A stretch of DNA of 30,655 nucleotides from the NCBI GenBank assembly GCA_029204225.1, contig MU836311.1, positions 1 through 30,655 on the forward strand, written 5' to 3'. This DNA is from Diphasiastrum complanatum. Its lineage: Eukaryota > Streptophyta > Lycopodiopsida > Lycopodiales > Lycopodiaceae. Made by a program: the position numbers and the translations under genes. Shown piece by piece: positions 1 to 10,192 of this stretch; the first letter of the stretch is position 1, and every line of letters begins with the position of its first letter. Under the pieces are notes generated by a model. That model ran no database searches, was not told the DNA's origin, and saw nothing but the letters and a program-made list of their open reading frames with translations.

Positions 1-477
1 GGCAATTTAATTTTCAAGCCAAAAGAATGTACCAAAAATGGCCCTATTCAGAATAGAAGATATTCAGTACTTATACCTCACCTCATCACTCTGAAATGAA
101 TGCTTCAAACTTGACACATACATAAGTACTAAAATGGAATGTATATGAAAACACACATGGCAACCCCAAATCCCTATCGTGAACACTTACAAAGACACTC
201 ACATTAATATAAAAACACGAACCATCATATCTTGTAGATTATTGTACTATGCTTGCAAGGAACTTGAAGCCATTATTTTGTAGCTTCTGAAAGAATATTC
301 CATGCAATTCAAAATGACCATTTTTTAGGGACAACCATATGTTATGATAACAAGCAAACACTAGAATAATACATCATACAATATACAAGATGAGCATCCT
401 TCAATACAAACACACCACCAACCAACATTCTAGGAGACATCAACATTGACATTCTCTCTTAGCTTGATGTTGAAGAC
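1..477. other. AT-rich stretch, nothing recognised
   Basis: I see no coding region, RNA gene or clear repeat boundary here. The stretch leads into the acidic ORF that starts at 478 and may belong to the interior of the same plus-strand retroelement, but no domain supports this. Confidence 0.3.
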
Positions 478-762
478 TTGGAAGACCTCAAGCCTCAGGT
501 GCTTGGTGGTGATCAAGGAGTTCTTATTGAACTCAATGAAGACATGCAGGATCAAGATCAATTGGATCTAGATCAAGAGCCATTCAAAGGCAAAGTAGAA
601 GACTTTGTCAAAGGCAATGATGCTGAAGACTTAGAAACCTACCAATGGTTTCTAAGGCAACAAGTGGAAGTTGCAATTGTCTTGCAGGATCAACAAGCAA
701 TTGCTTTCAAGCTTCAAGTTATCAAAGTTTTCAAGAGCAGCTGGATGGCTACCTCAACATAG
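478..762 (+). pseudogene. acidic ORF fragment upstream of a Copia-type LTR
   Basis: This 94-codon open frame is rich in Asp, Glu and Gln (for example NEDMQDQDQLDLDQE) and has no known domain. It carries the string VLGGD, also present in the acidic minus-strand ORF at 12847-13401. It lies upstream of a plus-strand LTR of the same family, as that ORF lies upstream of its own LTR. The likeliest reading is a remnant of the linker or 3' ORF of a retroelement. Reading frames after about 760 are short and overlapping, so the interior is broken. It could also be a chance open frame; I do not assign a function. Confidence 0.35.
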
Positions 763-924
763 ACCTATTTTCTCTTACATGGCTACGGTTCCATCTTCTA
801 TCAATGAAGAATGGAAACATATTTATTCTTGTACATGGTGTACATCAGTTTCCTAGAATAGGAATTGGTCAAGGCTTCTGCATAGACCTTTACCTAGGGT
901 TAGGGTTTCATCCATACCTAAGGT

Positions 925-2172
925 TGCATAACTTCACATCAATATTAAGCTTAGTCAAAATTTCCACCCCTTAGTCATTTAGTATCTAGCCACGTAGCAG
1001 AGAGGAAAAATGAGAAATTGAAAAGTCAAGGTAGATATTTTCTTAAAGACCCTTCTTGCAAGATGTTGGCAGCTCCAAGGTAGTTGGAAATATTTGATAA
1101 CATAGGTACTTAGGGTCCTAAGATAATAAATTTAAGATGGGTCCAAAATAATCCTTATTTAGTAAAAAAATTAACTCAAAGGGTCCCAACTAAATTCATG
1201 GGTCCCTTCACGTGTCATGCATGTCAAGGGTTCATTAATTTGTACTAAATTAATGATTCCTGACGTTCCTAAGGTTCACACATTATATTCTCCTTGAATT
1301 GAGGCACACCTCCTCTAGGAGAAAGTTCTAGACTAGATAGGGAGAAAAGCATGCTTTTGATGGTTTTGCTTTTGGACTAAGGAGGTTATCATCCTCCATG
1401 CCTAATCAGCCAACTACATGCTATGTAACCTTGTTTTTCCACCAAAAATATTTAAAGGGGCTTCCTACCACTCCATCTGCCATCCTCAAGCTTTGATATG
1501 TTGTGGAGAACTAGATGGAGATGGTAGAGAGCTTACCAATTTCCATATTTCATGTGTTGGATCAATCAATGATCTTCCTATGTGGTAATTATGCTTCTTT
1601 CATAAGTGTTTTGTGTTAAGCTTTGTTGCTTTCCATATGTTTCCTTGCTCCAGATCTGATCGGCCAATTTCTAGGGCTAGTTTATCATAAAGTTTGACGT
1701 CCTAAACTTGGTTAGGTATGCCTAAACACCTAGGCTCTTTCTAGGATTGTTTTGGGGGTAGTTCGACTTATATTTTGTGGTGATTTTGTATGTGATAGCT
1801 TGCTGGAACAGACTGAAATAGATTTGGAACACTTTGTTCCAGCCCTCCTTTTGATCTATATTCAAGTGTTTTGATGTTAGGATACATCCTACACCAATCG
1901 ATGCCAATTTGACACAAATCGGCTACTTCTAGGGTCATATTGTGATCAATTTTTTACTATTTTTCATTGCTGGGAATTTACTATTCCAACAACCAAATGG
2001 TAGTGGTTTTCTAATCCTAATTAGTTTGCTTCATTTTCTAAGTTTTATGCAATCATTAAGGTGCTAGGGTTTGCTTCTTGGCAACCTTGGTCCAAGATCC
2101 TATGTGCTTCCTCTATATGTTTGCTCTGGGTTAGGGTTTTATCCTTGATCTAGGGCTAATCACTTTACATCA
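925..2172 (+). repeat. LTR of a Copia-type element, plus orientation
   Basis: This stretch matches, in inverse orientation, the minus-strand LTR at 2466-3709. Shared blocks include CCCTTCTTGCAAGATGTTGG near 1050, the 'acttagggtcctaag' block near 1110, and the 'aggaggttatcat' block near 1380. The 3' end is well placed because TTTACATCA is followed one base later by the primer-binding site TGGTATCAGAGC. The 5' end at about 925 is approximate, since the TGTTACATT start of the other copies is not preserved and no polypurine tract is visible. The length of about 1.25 kb agrees with the 1244-bp copy. Confidence 0.65.
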
Positions 2173-2173
2173 G

Positions 2174-2185
2174 TGGTATCAGAGC
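2174..2185 (+). other. primer-binding site (tRNA-iMet type)
   Basis: TGGTATCAGAGC directly follows the LTR end and is the usual Copia primer-binding site complementary to the 3' end of initiator tRNA-Met. A second copy lies 48 bp downstream. Confidence 0.8.
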
Positions 2186-2465
2186 CTAAAGTTCGATACT
2201 TGTTAAGTACCACTACATCAATGGTATCAGAGCTAAGGCTCTATACTTATTTGTTTGATTGCATGCATGTTATGTTATGTCCTTTGCTCATAATATGTCA
2301 AGATGGTTTATGATAAAACCTCATTGAAAAATTGTCCAAGATTTTGTCAAAGGAAAGAGGTGTTGAATCATTCAATACCTAACTTTAATGAAGCAAAGAA
2401 GAATTTCACTTCTAAGGAGAAAGAAAAGAAGACAGTGGATTATTTCCCACAACCAAGTTTGCATG
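2186..2465 (+). other. truncated 5' interior of the plus-strand Copia-type element
   Basis: About 280 bp follow the primer-binding site before the sequence is cut by the minus-strand LTR that starts at 2466. This would be the untranslated leader and gag start. No open frame with a gag domain survives. Confidence 0.5.
2222..2233 (+). other. second primer-binding site, tandem duplicate
   Basis: The block TACATCA-(A/G)-TGGTATCAGAGC, which is the LTR end plus primer site, occurs twice (around 2166-2185 and 2214-2233). This short tandem duplication across the LTR/interior junction gives two candidate primer sites. Confidence 0.7.
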
Positions 2466-3709
2466 TGATGTAAAATTGATCACCAAAAGTTAAGGATCAA
2501 ACCCCTAACTGAGTGGTATGAGTAAAGCAGAAGCTATAGGATCTTGCACCAAGGATGTCAAAAAGACAAACCCTAGTACACATATGAGACTTGGATCAAG
2601 ATAATATGCAAGGTTAGGAAAGAGAATTGAAATAGTTAAGAATGGACTGTTTGGAACTTGAATTCTAGCAAAAATAGCCTTTGGAAAAATGGTTGAAACA
2701 CCTTCAAACTTGGCTGGAATTGGCTGAAACTTAGTAGGCACCTAGCAAAAGTGTTATAGGACCAATAGGAACCTATAACTTGGACCTTGGATGTGATCCG
2801 TTGGTTGTAAAGGTCTGATCCATACCTGGGAGGATTGCTGCAACAAAGGGAAACTCACAAAGAACACTTCAAACAAGATGATTAAACTCTAGGAACTTGG
2901 CTTAGTTAAGGCACAATGAATTTAAGACAATTAGATCTCAAATTTTCTTCAAAATCGATGGAAATAGAACCCTAGAGATGGCCGTTAGAAATCTAAAATG
3001 AAACCTTTTTTGAAAGCAAACAACAAAGCACATAAAGCATATATGAAATGATTACCAAAACTCCTTGCTGATGATCGATGGAGATCCAACACAATATATG
3101 TAGAATACAGGTTGGAACATCACTCTAACCTAACCAATCAGAACTCAACTTCAGGATTCTCAAGATGGCCGATTTGGTAGGAGATGTTCTCTTTTAATAT
3201 TAAGTGAAAAGCACAAAGTTACATGGCATGGTAGACAGCCGAATAGGCATGGTAGATGATAACCTCCTCATGGTTGGTGTTTGCATGGTGTTTCCTAACC
3301 TCCATAAAAATTTCCATGCATTTCCCTTGTGGTTGTGGAGAAATCTCTCCTAGAAGTATGCACCACCTTTTAAGGAGAATACTTAATTTTAGACTTAACA
3401 TGGGGCCTAATAAAAATGATATAAATTAGGACCCATGAAATTCACCTAGAGAGAATTTTTAAAAATTTGGACCCTTTAAGTTAAATTTTTACTAAATATA
3501 GACTATTTTGGACCCAACTTATTTTTAATGAACTTAGGACCCTAAGTACCTAAGTAAAATAAATAATTCTATCTTAATTCTACCTACATGGAGTTGCCAA
3601 CATCTTGCAAGAAGGGTCTCCATTAACTCTTGGCTTTTCTTTATTGAATGATGACAATAATGACAAAAGAATATAGGAGAAAATTCTTGTGATGCTTAGA
3701 AATGTAACA
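2466..3709 (-). repeat. LTR of a Copia-type element, minus orientation (3' LTR)
   Basis: Read on the minus strand the LTR begins TGTTACATTTC at 3709, directly after a polypurine tract, and ends TTTACATCA at 2466, so it has TG...CA termini and is 1244 bp long. The tract at its higher-coordinate side marks it as the 3' LTR of an element whose interior lies above 3710. It shares blocks with the plus-strand LTR (925-2172) and with the dispersed LTR segments at 5212-5668, 10193-10487 and 12585-12676. The flank at 2461-2465 is not matched by a visible target-site duplicate. Confidence 0.75.
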
Positions 3710-3720
3710 GCTCCCCCTTA
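3710..3720 (-). other. polypurine tract
   Basis: On the minus strand TAAGGGGGAGC abuts the TGTTACATT LTR start, the normal site of plus-strand priming in an LTR element. The same tract occurs at 12677-12688 beside the other LTR copy. Confidence 0.75.
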
Positions 3721-3932
3721 AGCTGCACAAAAATTTGTCACATGACTATCCAATTCCTCTTCCAGGAAATTGGTCTTCAAAAGATAAAGCTACACTTGAG
3801 TCAGTAGTGCTAGGAGTAGCAAGAAAACTCCACAACGTATCATCTCCCTTCATGATTTTCTTCATAAATGATGTCTTCATCTTTCGAAACTTTTGAGTCT
3901 AGAAAGGAGTACATCCTCCTTTGTTCTTGTCT

Positions 3933-4338
3933 TCATTGTCTCAGAATTGCATCATAGTATGCATCAGATTGCTCCTGATCGAGTGATTTAGCTCCCCATG
4001 GTTTCCTCAAGCAAAAGATCGCCCAAGAACTCATCAATAACATCAGCTTCAACCATAACTTCTGAAATGCCTTCAGCTCCCCCTGAAAGATTGCTATCTT
4101 CAACAAAAGAAGTTTGATGCAAAGTTGCCAACTCTTAGACAACATCACTTTCAGATATTTGACCCATTGGTACTGACACTGGCTCTGGAACTGTTTCTGA
4201 CACTGGTCCTAACACTAGGCAATCAGCATCGTTACTTGGCTGCTTCTCTGGTTGCGAACTGTTTGCATTCTCTTTGAGCACATAATTGCTCACATAATCT
4301 TTGACTTTCCAGAAAAAGTTAGAAATACTTGATGTCAC
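3933..4338 (-). pseudogene. acidic Pro/Val-rich ORF next to the polypurine tract (broken)
   Basis: Two overlapping minus-strand frames (4135-4338 and 3933-4148) form one interrupted reading frame. The upper part contains PVSETVPEPVSVP and ends in Ser/Asp-rich sequence. The lower part contains SLDQEQSDAYYDAILRQ, which resembles LLDQEKFDAMLFQRMQEH in the ORF at 12847-13401. No known domain is visible, and reverse transcriptase/RNase H, which should occupy this place in a Copia element, is absent. Either this is the integrase-RT linker brought next to the 3' end by deletion, or a family-specific extra ORF. The frame is broken by stops. Confidence 0.5.
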
Positions 4339-4591
4339 TTCCTATAAAACGGTGATTCTTCCACAATAGGAGGTTCTTGCAAATCATTTTTGACTTGCTC
4401 AATACTCGATTTGACCCTGCAAGTGAAAATCAGAAGTATGAAAACATACAACATCTTCAATTGGATCATCATCAAAGTCAGTCATACATCTTTGAGAAGT
4501 ATCTACAATATAGGCCTTTGCTTCTCTTTCCCTTTCATAAGAGCACTCTGGTCTCTCATGAATCTTCTATCCGCTTGACTTTCATAGTAAG

Positions 4592-4796
4592 TGTTGTAAA
4601 GTTGATAACCCTATGTTATCAATCAAACCCAAACCTAGGGTAAACACAATTGCGGGAAGCTATAGGATCTTTATGCTAGAATTATCAAGAGACAAATTCT
4701 AACATGAATTATGATGATCAAAACAAGATATGAGAAAGATATGAGATCAAATAAATTTCAATAGCTGGCAATCGGCTATTGGAATTTATTTGATCA
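4592..4796 (-). repeat. probable 3' end of a minus-strand LTR
   Basis: This stretch starts TGTTGTAAAGTTGAT and later has GAAGCTATAGGATCT. The LTR at 2466-3709 starts TGATGTAAAATTGAT and has the same 15-mer about 65 bp in. With 5212-5668 it would supply the missing end of the second minus-strand LTR, the integrase fragment lying between. No primer-binding site follows on its interior side. Divergence is high, so the boundaries are approximate. Confidence 0.5.
4745..4795. repeat. short palindromic foldback
   Basis: Arms 4745-4765 and 4775-4795 are inverted repeats with 20 of 21 positions paired and a 9-bp loop. The foldback sits at the edge of the integrase fragment. A near-direct repeat containing 'tcaataaactgat' follows at about 4794-4826. 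Confidence 0.7.
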
Positions 4797-5211
4797 ATAA
4801 ACTGATTTTCAAATCAATAAACTGATCTTCCCTTGAAAGCCACGTCCCTATTAGTGAAAACTTGACAGGTCTCTATATTGTACAGTCTATATATTCCATC
4901 AGAAGTACAGTAGCCAACAAAAATAGTTTGAATGAATGCTCATCTAATTTCTTTCTGTTTTTCTTTGGGACATGAGCATAGACAGTGCATCTGAATACTC
5001 TCAAGTATTTTAATGAAGGCTTGAACCCTCTCCAGACTTCATAAGGCGTTTTGTTGTCAGGGAGGCCTTTAGTTATACATTAGTTCTGCACGTAGGCTGC
5101 TATTGAAATAGCATGTGGCCAGAATGATTTGGACAACAAAGCATGAGTTATCATGCATTTGGCAGACTCGACTAAGGTCTTGTTCTTCCTTGCCAAATTA
5201 GCATGTAGGAA
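4797..5211 (-). pseudogene. Copia integrase fragment
   Basis: Conceptual minus-strand translation gives the end of the Copia integrase. ARKNKTLVESAKCMITHALL is followed by SFWPHAI, then NKTPYEVWRGFKPSLKYLRV, then after a frameshift TIFVGYCTSDGIYRLYN and the VFTNRDVAF motif that closes Copia integrase. An in-frame stop lies in the middle. The HHCC finger and DDE core are missing. It lies between two LTR-like segments, so it may be a piece trapped by insertion or rearrangement inside an LTR rather than part of an ordered polyprotein. Confidence 0.75.
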
Positions 5212-5668
5212 AGACACAAAAGTTGCAATTGTGGAAGCTAGAGAACTCCAATTGACTCCAAATTTGAGCCAAATGATAGGGAAGTATTGTTAGGCCAATT
5301 GCACTTGAAAGCTAATGATTTGGGTGGCTGGAAACAAGTGACCCAGATCTGAAATCGTTGCTGCAGCAAGCATACAATCACATAGAACCACTACTAAAGT
5401 GATTAGAATGATCATAGGAGGTACAAACAAGATTGGATATTGACATCAAAACATAAGGGTTTGATGAATTGTTATAACCCATAGATGGGCCGAATAGGCA
5501 ACAGATCTGAAGTAAAACAAATATGAAAGATCCCTAATATGAAAGATCTGAAGTAAAACAAATATGAAAGATCTACAAGGCTACAGAGCATGGTAGATGC
5601 CACTCTAGGCATGGTAACCTCCTCATTGTTGGTGTTATGCATGATGTTTCCTAACCTCCATAACAATT
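5212..5668 (-). repeat. minus-strand LTR segment, left of the Copia insertion
   Basis: This is homologous to 2466-3709, with shared blocks 'aacctcctca', 'ttggtgtt' and 'gtttcctaacctccataa'. It is interrupted at 5668 by the Copia element and resumes at 10193 with the matching block 'cccatgcgttt...tgtggttgtggag'. Two copies of 'agatctgaagtaaaacaaatatgaaagat' (about 5510-5535 and 5546-5572) form a local tandem duplication. Confidence 0.65.
5664..5668. repeat. target-site duplication, left copy
   Basis: CAATT directly precedes the TG of the Copia 5' LTR and is repeated at 10193-10197 after the CA of the 3' LTR. Confidence 0.9.
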
Positions 5669-6317
5669 TGTGAAAGATTCAACTAGTTTCATCACATTTT
5701 GCAATATTTTCATATTTGGCATATTGAGGCCAAAACTTGTTTTAGACTTAGAGGTTGACTTTTCAAAGTTCATTAGTCTAAATTTCATTTGAATAAACAC
5801 TTTTGAAAGTGTGGGAAAGATAGAATGAGAGTTTGAGTAGATTCAATTTGAATAAGTTGGGTACATTGAATCTAGACCCAAAATTGGTAGAGTTAGCATT
5901 TTGGTGGGAAAGCCAAATGGCCAAATAGGGTTTGGACCTGATATAAAAGGATGTAACTCGTGGAGAGAGTAATCTTCTCTCTTATCTATCTCATTTCATG
6001 CTTATACATGGTTCTCTTGGATTCTACTATCCATTGGTGCACTATCTTGGTGATTGCTTGCAATTCTATGTGTAGAATGATCTATATTTGTTATTTTTGG
6101 ATCCACACGTGTGAAATACAGTAGCTTGCTGGTTTTGTATGGACAACAACAGTACATAATTATCTCATTCAAGTTTGATCAAGTTCTATTAGTGTTTGCA
6201 TCTCAAATTGTGTGTAGATGCTGATTTTTTTACATTTGTGAGATTGGTAGTGTATTTCTCTTTCTAACCAAAGATCATTCAAGTAGATTGGATCTTAAGG
6301 ATCTGAAATCTTTCACA
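5669..6317 (+). repeat. 5' LTR of the Copia element
   Basis: It starts TGTGAAAGATTC and ends ATCTTTCACA, directly before the primer-binding site. The promoter region probably lies near the 'gatataaaagg' TATA-like block at about 5940, and the transcript would start downstream of it; the latter is inference. Confidence 0.95.
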
Positions 6318-6329
6318 TGGTATCAGAGC
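6318..6329 (+). other. primer-binding site
   Basis: TGGTATCAGAGC follows the 5' LTR without a gap and is the standard initiator tRNA-Met site of plant Copia elements. Confidence 0.95.
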
Positions 6330-6938
6330 TTGTGTTTTAGGCTATGAAGGAGAAAATCAGATCTATCAATGATTTGGTGAAGATATCAAGTCTAGAGAAT
6401 GCTAGAGAGGATTCTACACCAAAATCGGATTTTTTGCTTTTGTAGATTGGATCTTTTGTAGATCAAAACACTAAATAGGTCAATATACTTGTTTTAATTC
6501 TGATTTTTGAATTCACATACTGGAGTTGGCCGATTTTTGGATCATTGGTTCAGCCCAAGTGGTGGCTTATAGATTGCATATCAAATTTTCAGCATTTGCA
6601 TGTAGATTTGGAATAGTCAATTTTTTGTGATTTTGTCAAAACCCTAATTTTGATTGGATCTCTAGATAGTGAGGTTGCTGGACTTTATTTGAGTGTGTTT
6701 CAGTCTTAGGAAGTGGCAAAAGTCATTAGATTGAGGATAGATCATAGGTTGATCAAGATTCCATGATTCTATGTGTTGATTTGTTTGGATAAGTGCTAGA
6801 AGAGAATTTGTGAGATAGTTTCAAATCTTGGTGATTTATTTTGAAAACATTTGTTGTTGTTCAAAGGAGTGCTTTGTGCATTGAAGCAGGTTGAAAGAGA
6901 AGATCAGGTCATTGCTACATGACAACCTCAATTGAGTC
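6330..6938 (+). other. untranslated leader of the Copia element
   Basis: This AT-rich leader between the primer-binding site and gag has no long open frame. It would carry packaging and dimerisation signals in an active relative. A possible earlier gag start at about 6919 (MTTSIES) is out of frame with the downstream gag, which suggests a small indel near 6940. Confidence 0.6.
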
Positions 6939-7300
6939 ATGTTGGAAGCCAATGATAGGCTTACCTCAAGTAACTATTCATTATGGAAAGTGAGGATGGA
7001 GTCACTTCTTAAGATGAATGATGTTTTGGATATTGTTGTAGGTTTGGAGGAGAGACCAGCAACACAACAAGATCAATTGAGGTATGACAAGAGGGCCAAG
7101 AAGGCTCTACACATGATAAAGATGAATGTTACCAATGAACTTCTCAAGGAAGTCGATAAGTGCACATCATCTTTGGAAGCTTGGAATTCATTGAAGAAGC
7201 TTTATGAATCCAAGTCTACTTCTAGAGTGTTGACTCTAAGAAGGCAAATCTTTTCTTGTTTGCAAAAGAATGAAGAAAGTCCAAGTACTTTACAAATAGG
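6939..7300 (+). pseudogene. gag: Copia gag, N-terminal part
   Basis: The translation shows the Copia gag hallmarks: LTSSNYSLWKVRMESLL near the start, then KALHMIKMNVTNELL and EAWNSLKKLYESKS, ending around RVLTLRRQIF. This would be the capsid protein that packs element RNA into cytoplasmic particles. The open frame runs to 7361, but its last 20 or so codons come from an out-of-frame junction. The C-terminal part with the CCHC zinc knuckle is missing. Gag-homologous sequence stops near 7295-7300 at a deletion joint. Confidence 0.9.
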
Positions 7301-7427
7301 AATGTTCATTTGGAGGATGTCTTGTTTATTCCATCTATTACCAAGAATTTGCTTAGTGTGAGTCAAATGCTAAGTAAGGGCCTCAAGGTGGAGTTTGATG
7401 GAGATGCTTGTTTAATCAAAAGGAAGG
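7301..7427 (+). pseudogene. Copia pre-integrase spacer fragment
   Basis: In a frame different from gag, this short stretch reads LEDVLFIPSITKNLLSVSQM followed by LSKGLKVEFDGDACLI. In intact elements that sequence lies downstream of the protease active site. The protease DSG motif is missing, so a deletion joins gag to this point. A second joint near 7428 leads directly into the integrase C-half. Confidence 0.85.
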
Positions 7428-7928
7428 ATGAGGTTAAGTGCTAATCTTGACAAACCATTTTGGGATCAAGCTTTGTTGTGTGCCAATTTCTTGTGCAATA
7501 GGTGGCCGAGTGCTATTTTGGATGGAAGGACACCTTTTGAGATGCTATTCAAGAGGAGGCCGAGTGTCAACTTTCTAAGAACCTTTGGATGCACATGCTA
7601 TGTCAACATTACTCTTGATGATAGGACCAAGGAGGATCCATCTTCAAGAAGAGGTATTTTTGTTGGATATAGTGAGGTGAGTAAAGCCTACAAGGTTTAC
7701 ATTCCTTCTACTAACAAAGTGATTGTTGATAGAGATGTCATTTTGATGAGGGGAAACATTCCAAAGGTGTCTTCAAGCATGATTGATGGTAAAGTAGATG
7801 GATCTACATTCTTGATGTTGATGAGAAAGGATCCTACTTTGGATGGTGGTGATGATGGACCTTCATCAAGTCAAAAAGCCAAGGAGAACATCAAGAGAAA
7901 GACAAGTACCTTCAAGGCTCACATATGA
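7428..7928 (+). pseudogene. Copia integrase, C-terminal half
   Basis: The open frame begins at a deletion joint and reads DKPFWDQALLCANFLCNRWP, then GRTPFEMLFKRRPSVNFLRT, FGCTCYV, RRGIFVGYSEVSKAYKVY and VIVDRDVIL, which are the conserved C-terminal blocks of Copia integrase. The HHCC finger and the DDE catalytic core are deleted, so no strand transfer is possible. The frame ends in stop codon 7926-7928, because a frameshift near 7915-7926 separates it from the RT frame. Confidence 0.9.
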
Positions 7929-9009
7929 TCAAAAGGGTAAGCAAGTAGTTTCTGGAAATTATGTTGCTTTCCTAACCTCTTTGGATGAGCCTACAAGTGT
8001 AGATCAAGCAAGGAAAGAAGAGGAGTGGATCCAAGCAATGGATCTCGAGTATCAAGCTCTTATGAAGAATGGAACATGGAGATTGGTGGAGTTGCCTAAG
8101 GACAAGAAAGCTATTGGATGCAAATGGATCTTCAAGGTGAAGACAAACCAAGATGGATCTATCAACAAGTACAAGGAAAGGTTAGTGGCAAAAGGATATG
8201 CTCAACAACAAGGAACTGACTATGATGAGACCTTTGCACCCATGGCAAAGATGGTAAGCATTCGAGTCATTATTTCACTTGCTACACTTTATGGATAGGA
8301 TCTATGGCAAATGGGCATTTCAAATGCATTCTTGAATGGTGATCTTGAGGAGGAAGTATACATGGAGCAACCCGAGAGCTACATTTCATCAACAAAGCCA
8401 AATCATGTGTGCCTTCTACAAAAGAGTTTGTATGGCCTTAAGCAAGCACCAAGGAGTTGGTATGCTAAGCTTAACACTTTTTTACTCTCTCAAGGCTTTG
8501 TTATGAGTGAGTATGATCATTCACTTTATTATAGATTTGCTAGAAATGATGTTACCATCTTGCTAATCTATGTGGATGATATCATCTTGAGTGGTGGAGA
8601 CAATCAAGATGTGGAGGGTATCAAGAATGCTCTTAAGAAGGAGTTTGAGGTGCATGATCTTGGTAATTTGCATTACATTTTAGGAATAGAAGTCATTAGA
8701 TCTTCTCAATCTACTTTCATTTGTCAAGAGAAGTATTCTAATTCTATTCTAGAAAGATCTCATATGGTAGATGCAAAAGCTATTGATACACCTATGGAGT
8801 CTCATGTAAAGCTAACTATAAGAGGTAATGAAAGATCCTTCGAGGACATTACTCTCTATAGAAAGCTAGTTGGTTCACTCATCTATCTAACCATTACTAG
8901 ACCTGATCTAAGCTATTGTGTTGGAAGATTGAGTCAATTCATGCAAGATCCTAGTGAGGAGCATTGGAAGCTAAGAAAGCGAGTTTTGAGGTACATCATT
9001 GGAGCTTGA
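7929..9009 (+). pseudogene. Copia reverse transcriptase (RVT_2), inactivated
   Basis: The domain is nearly full length: KEEEWIQAMDLEYQALMKNG, GCKWIFKVKTNQDGS, RLVAKGYAQQQGTDYDETFA, SLYGLKQAPRSWYAKL and the catalytic LLIYVDDIIL. Two defects are visible. A TAG stop at 8296-8298 replaces what is normally Trp before motif A. Motif A reads QMGISNAFLNG where the family has QMDV.(N/S)AFL, so the first catalytic Asp is lost. The frame closes at a TGA (9007-9009) in the RT-RNase H connection. It lies in the same frame across the first stop, so decay is mostly by point mutation. Confidence 0.95.
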
Positions 9010-9533
9010 GATTTTGGCATATTGTATAAGGGATCATCACCTAATCTTTTTGGATTTCAGATTCGGACTATGCTGGAGATGTAATGGATAGGAAATCCAT
9101 TAGTGCTTATTGTATTTTCATAGGTGATGGAGCTATATCAGGGATGTCAAAGAAACAAGCCACTATCTCATTGTCATCTAGTGAGGCCGAGTAGAAAGCT
9201 CTTACACATTGCACAAAGGAGATGGTATGGATCAAAAGGATGATCAAGGATATTCACTTGCTGGATTTTTCAGATAGCCCAATCATCTTTTGTGTCAATC
9301 AATCAGCCCAAAGAATGGCATCCAATCCAATCTTTCATGCTAGGAGCAAACATATTGAGATACAATATCATTTTGTGAGGGAGCGAGTCATTGCAAAGGA
9401 GGTGGAGCTTCAACATGTGTCTTCAAGAGAATGTGTAGCTGATATCTTCACCAAATCATTGAGAAAAGACTTGTTCATGAAGCATAGGACTTCACTTGGA
9501 GGTATTATCAAAGTCCATGCTAAAACTAGTTGA
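9010..9533 (+). pseudogene. Copia RNase H, inactivated
   Basis: After the stop at 9009 the translation continues with DFGILYKGSS, and after a one-base deletion near 9055 with SDSDYAGDVMDRKSISAY and SKKQATISLSSSEAE. A TAG stop at 9191-9193 replaces the usual Tyr. The end reads VNQSAQRMASNPIFHARSKH and DIFTKSL. In the family the block is (C)DNQSA, where Asp is catalytic; here it reads CVNQSA. The polyprotein ends at 9533, eight bases before the 3' LTR. Confidence 0.92.
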
Positions 9534-9541
9534 AGAGGGAG
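9530..9541 (+). other. polypurine tract
   Basis: TTGAAGAGGGAG lies directly before the TGTGAAAG start of the 3' LTR, the expected plus-strand primer site. Confidence 0.85.
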
Positions 9542-10192
9542 TGTGAAAGATTCAACTAGTTTCATCACATTTTGCAATATTTTCATATTTGGCATATTGA
9601 GGCCAAAACTTGTTTTAGACTTAGAGGTTGACTTTTCAAAGTTCATTAGTCTAAATTTCATTTGAATAAACACTTTTTGAAAGTGTGGGAAAGATAGAAA
9701 TGCGAGTTTGAGTAGATTCAATTTGAATAAGTTGGGTACATTGAATCTAGACCCAAAATTGGTAGGGTTAGCATTTTGATGGGAAAGCCAAGTGGCCAAA
9801 TAGGGTTTGGACCTACTATAAAAGGATGTAAACTCGTGGAGAGAGTAATCTTCTCTCTTCTCTATCTCATTTCATGCTTATACATGGTTCTCTTGGGTTC
9901 TACTATCCATTGGTGCACTATCTTGGTGATTGCTTGCAATTCTATGTGTAGAATGATCTATATTTGTTATTTTTGGATCCACACGTGTGAAATAAAGTAG
10001 CTTGCTGGTTTTGTACGGACAGCAATAGTACATAATCATTTCATTCAAGTTTGATCAAGTTCTATAGTGTTTGCATCTCAAATTGTGTGTAGATGCTGAT
10101 TTTTCTACATTGGTGAGATTGGTAGTGTATTTCTCTTTCTAACCAAAGATCATTCAAGTAGATTGGATCTTAAGGATCTGAAATCTTTCACA
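9542..10192 (+). repeat. 3' LTR of the Copia element
   Basis: It is 651 bp and nearly identical to the 5' LTR, ends ATCTTTCACA and is followed by the duplicated target CAATT (10193-10197). Confidence 0.95.

Larger units (their letters stand above)
5669..10192 (+). mobile_element. complete but internally deleted Copia LTR retrotransposon
   Basis: The 4524-bp element has LTRs of 649 and 651 bp with TGTGAAAGATT/AATCTTTCACA-type termini, a tRNA-iMet primer-binding site, a polypurine tract and a 5-bp duplication (CAATT). By eye the LTRs differ at roughly 16 substitutions and 4 single-base indels, about 97.5% identity, so it is fairly young. The interior keeps the order gag, pre-integrase spacer, integrase C-half, RT, RNase H. 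The end of gag, the protease and the integrase catalytic core are missing, and the coding parts carry stops and frameshifts. It cannot be autonomous. It has landed in an older minus-strand LTR. Confidence 0.95.

Noticed and set aside
9410-9799. 129-codon minus-strand ORF
   Set aside because: It is antisense to the Copia RNase H end and the 3' LTR; the plus-strand homology explains the sequence.
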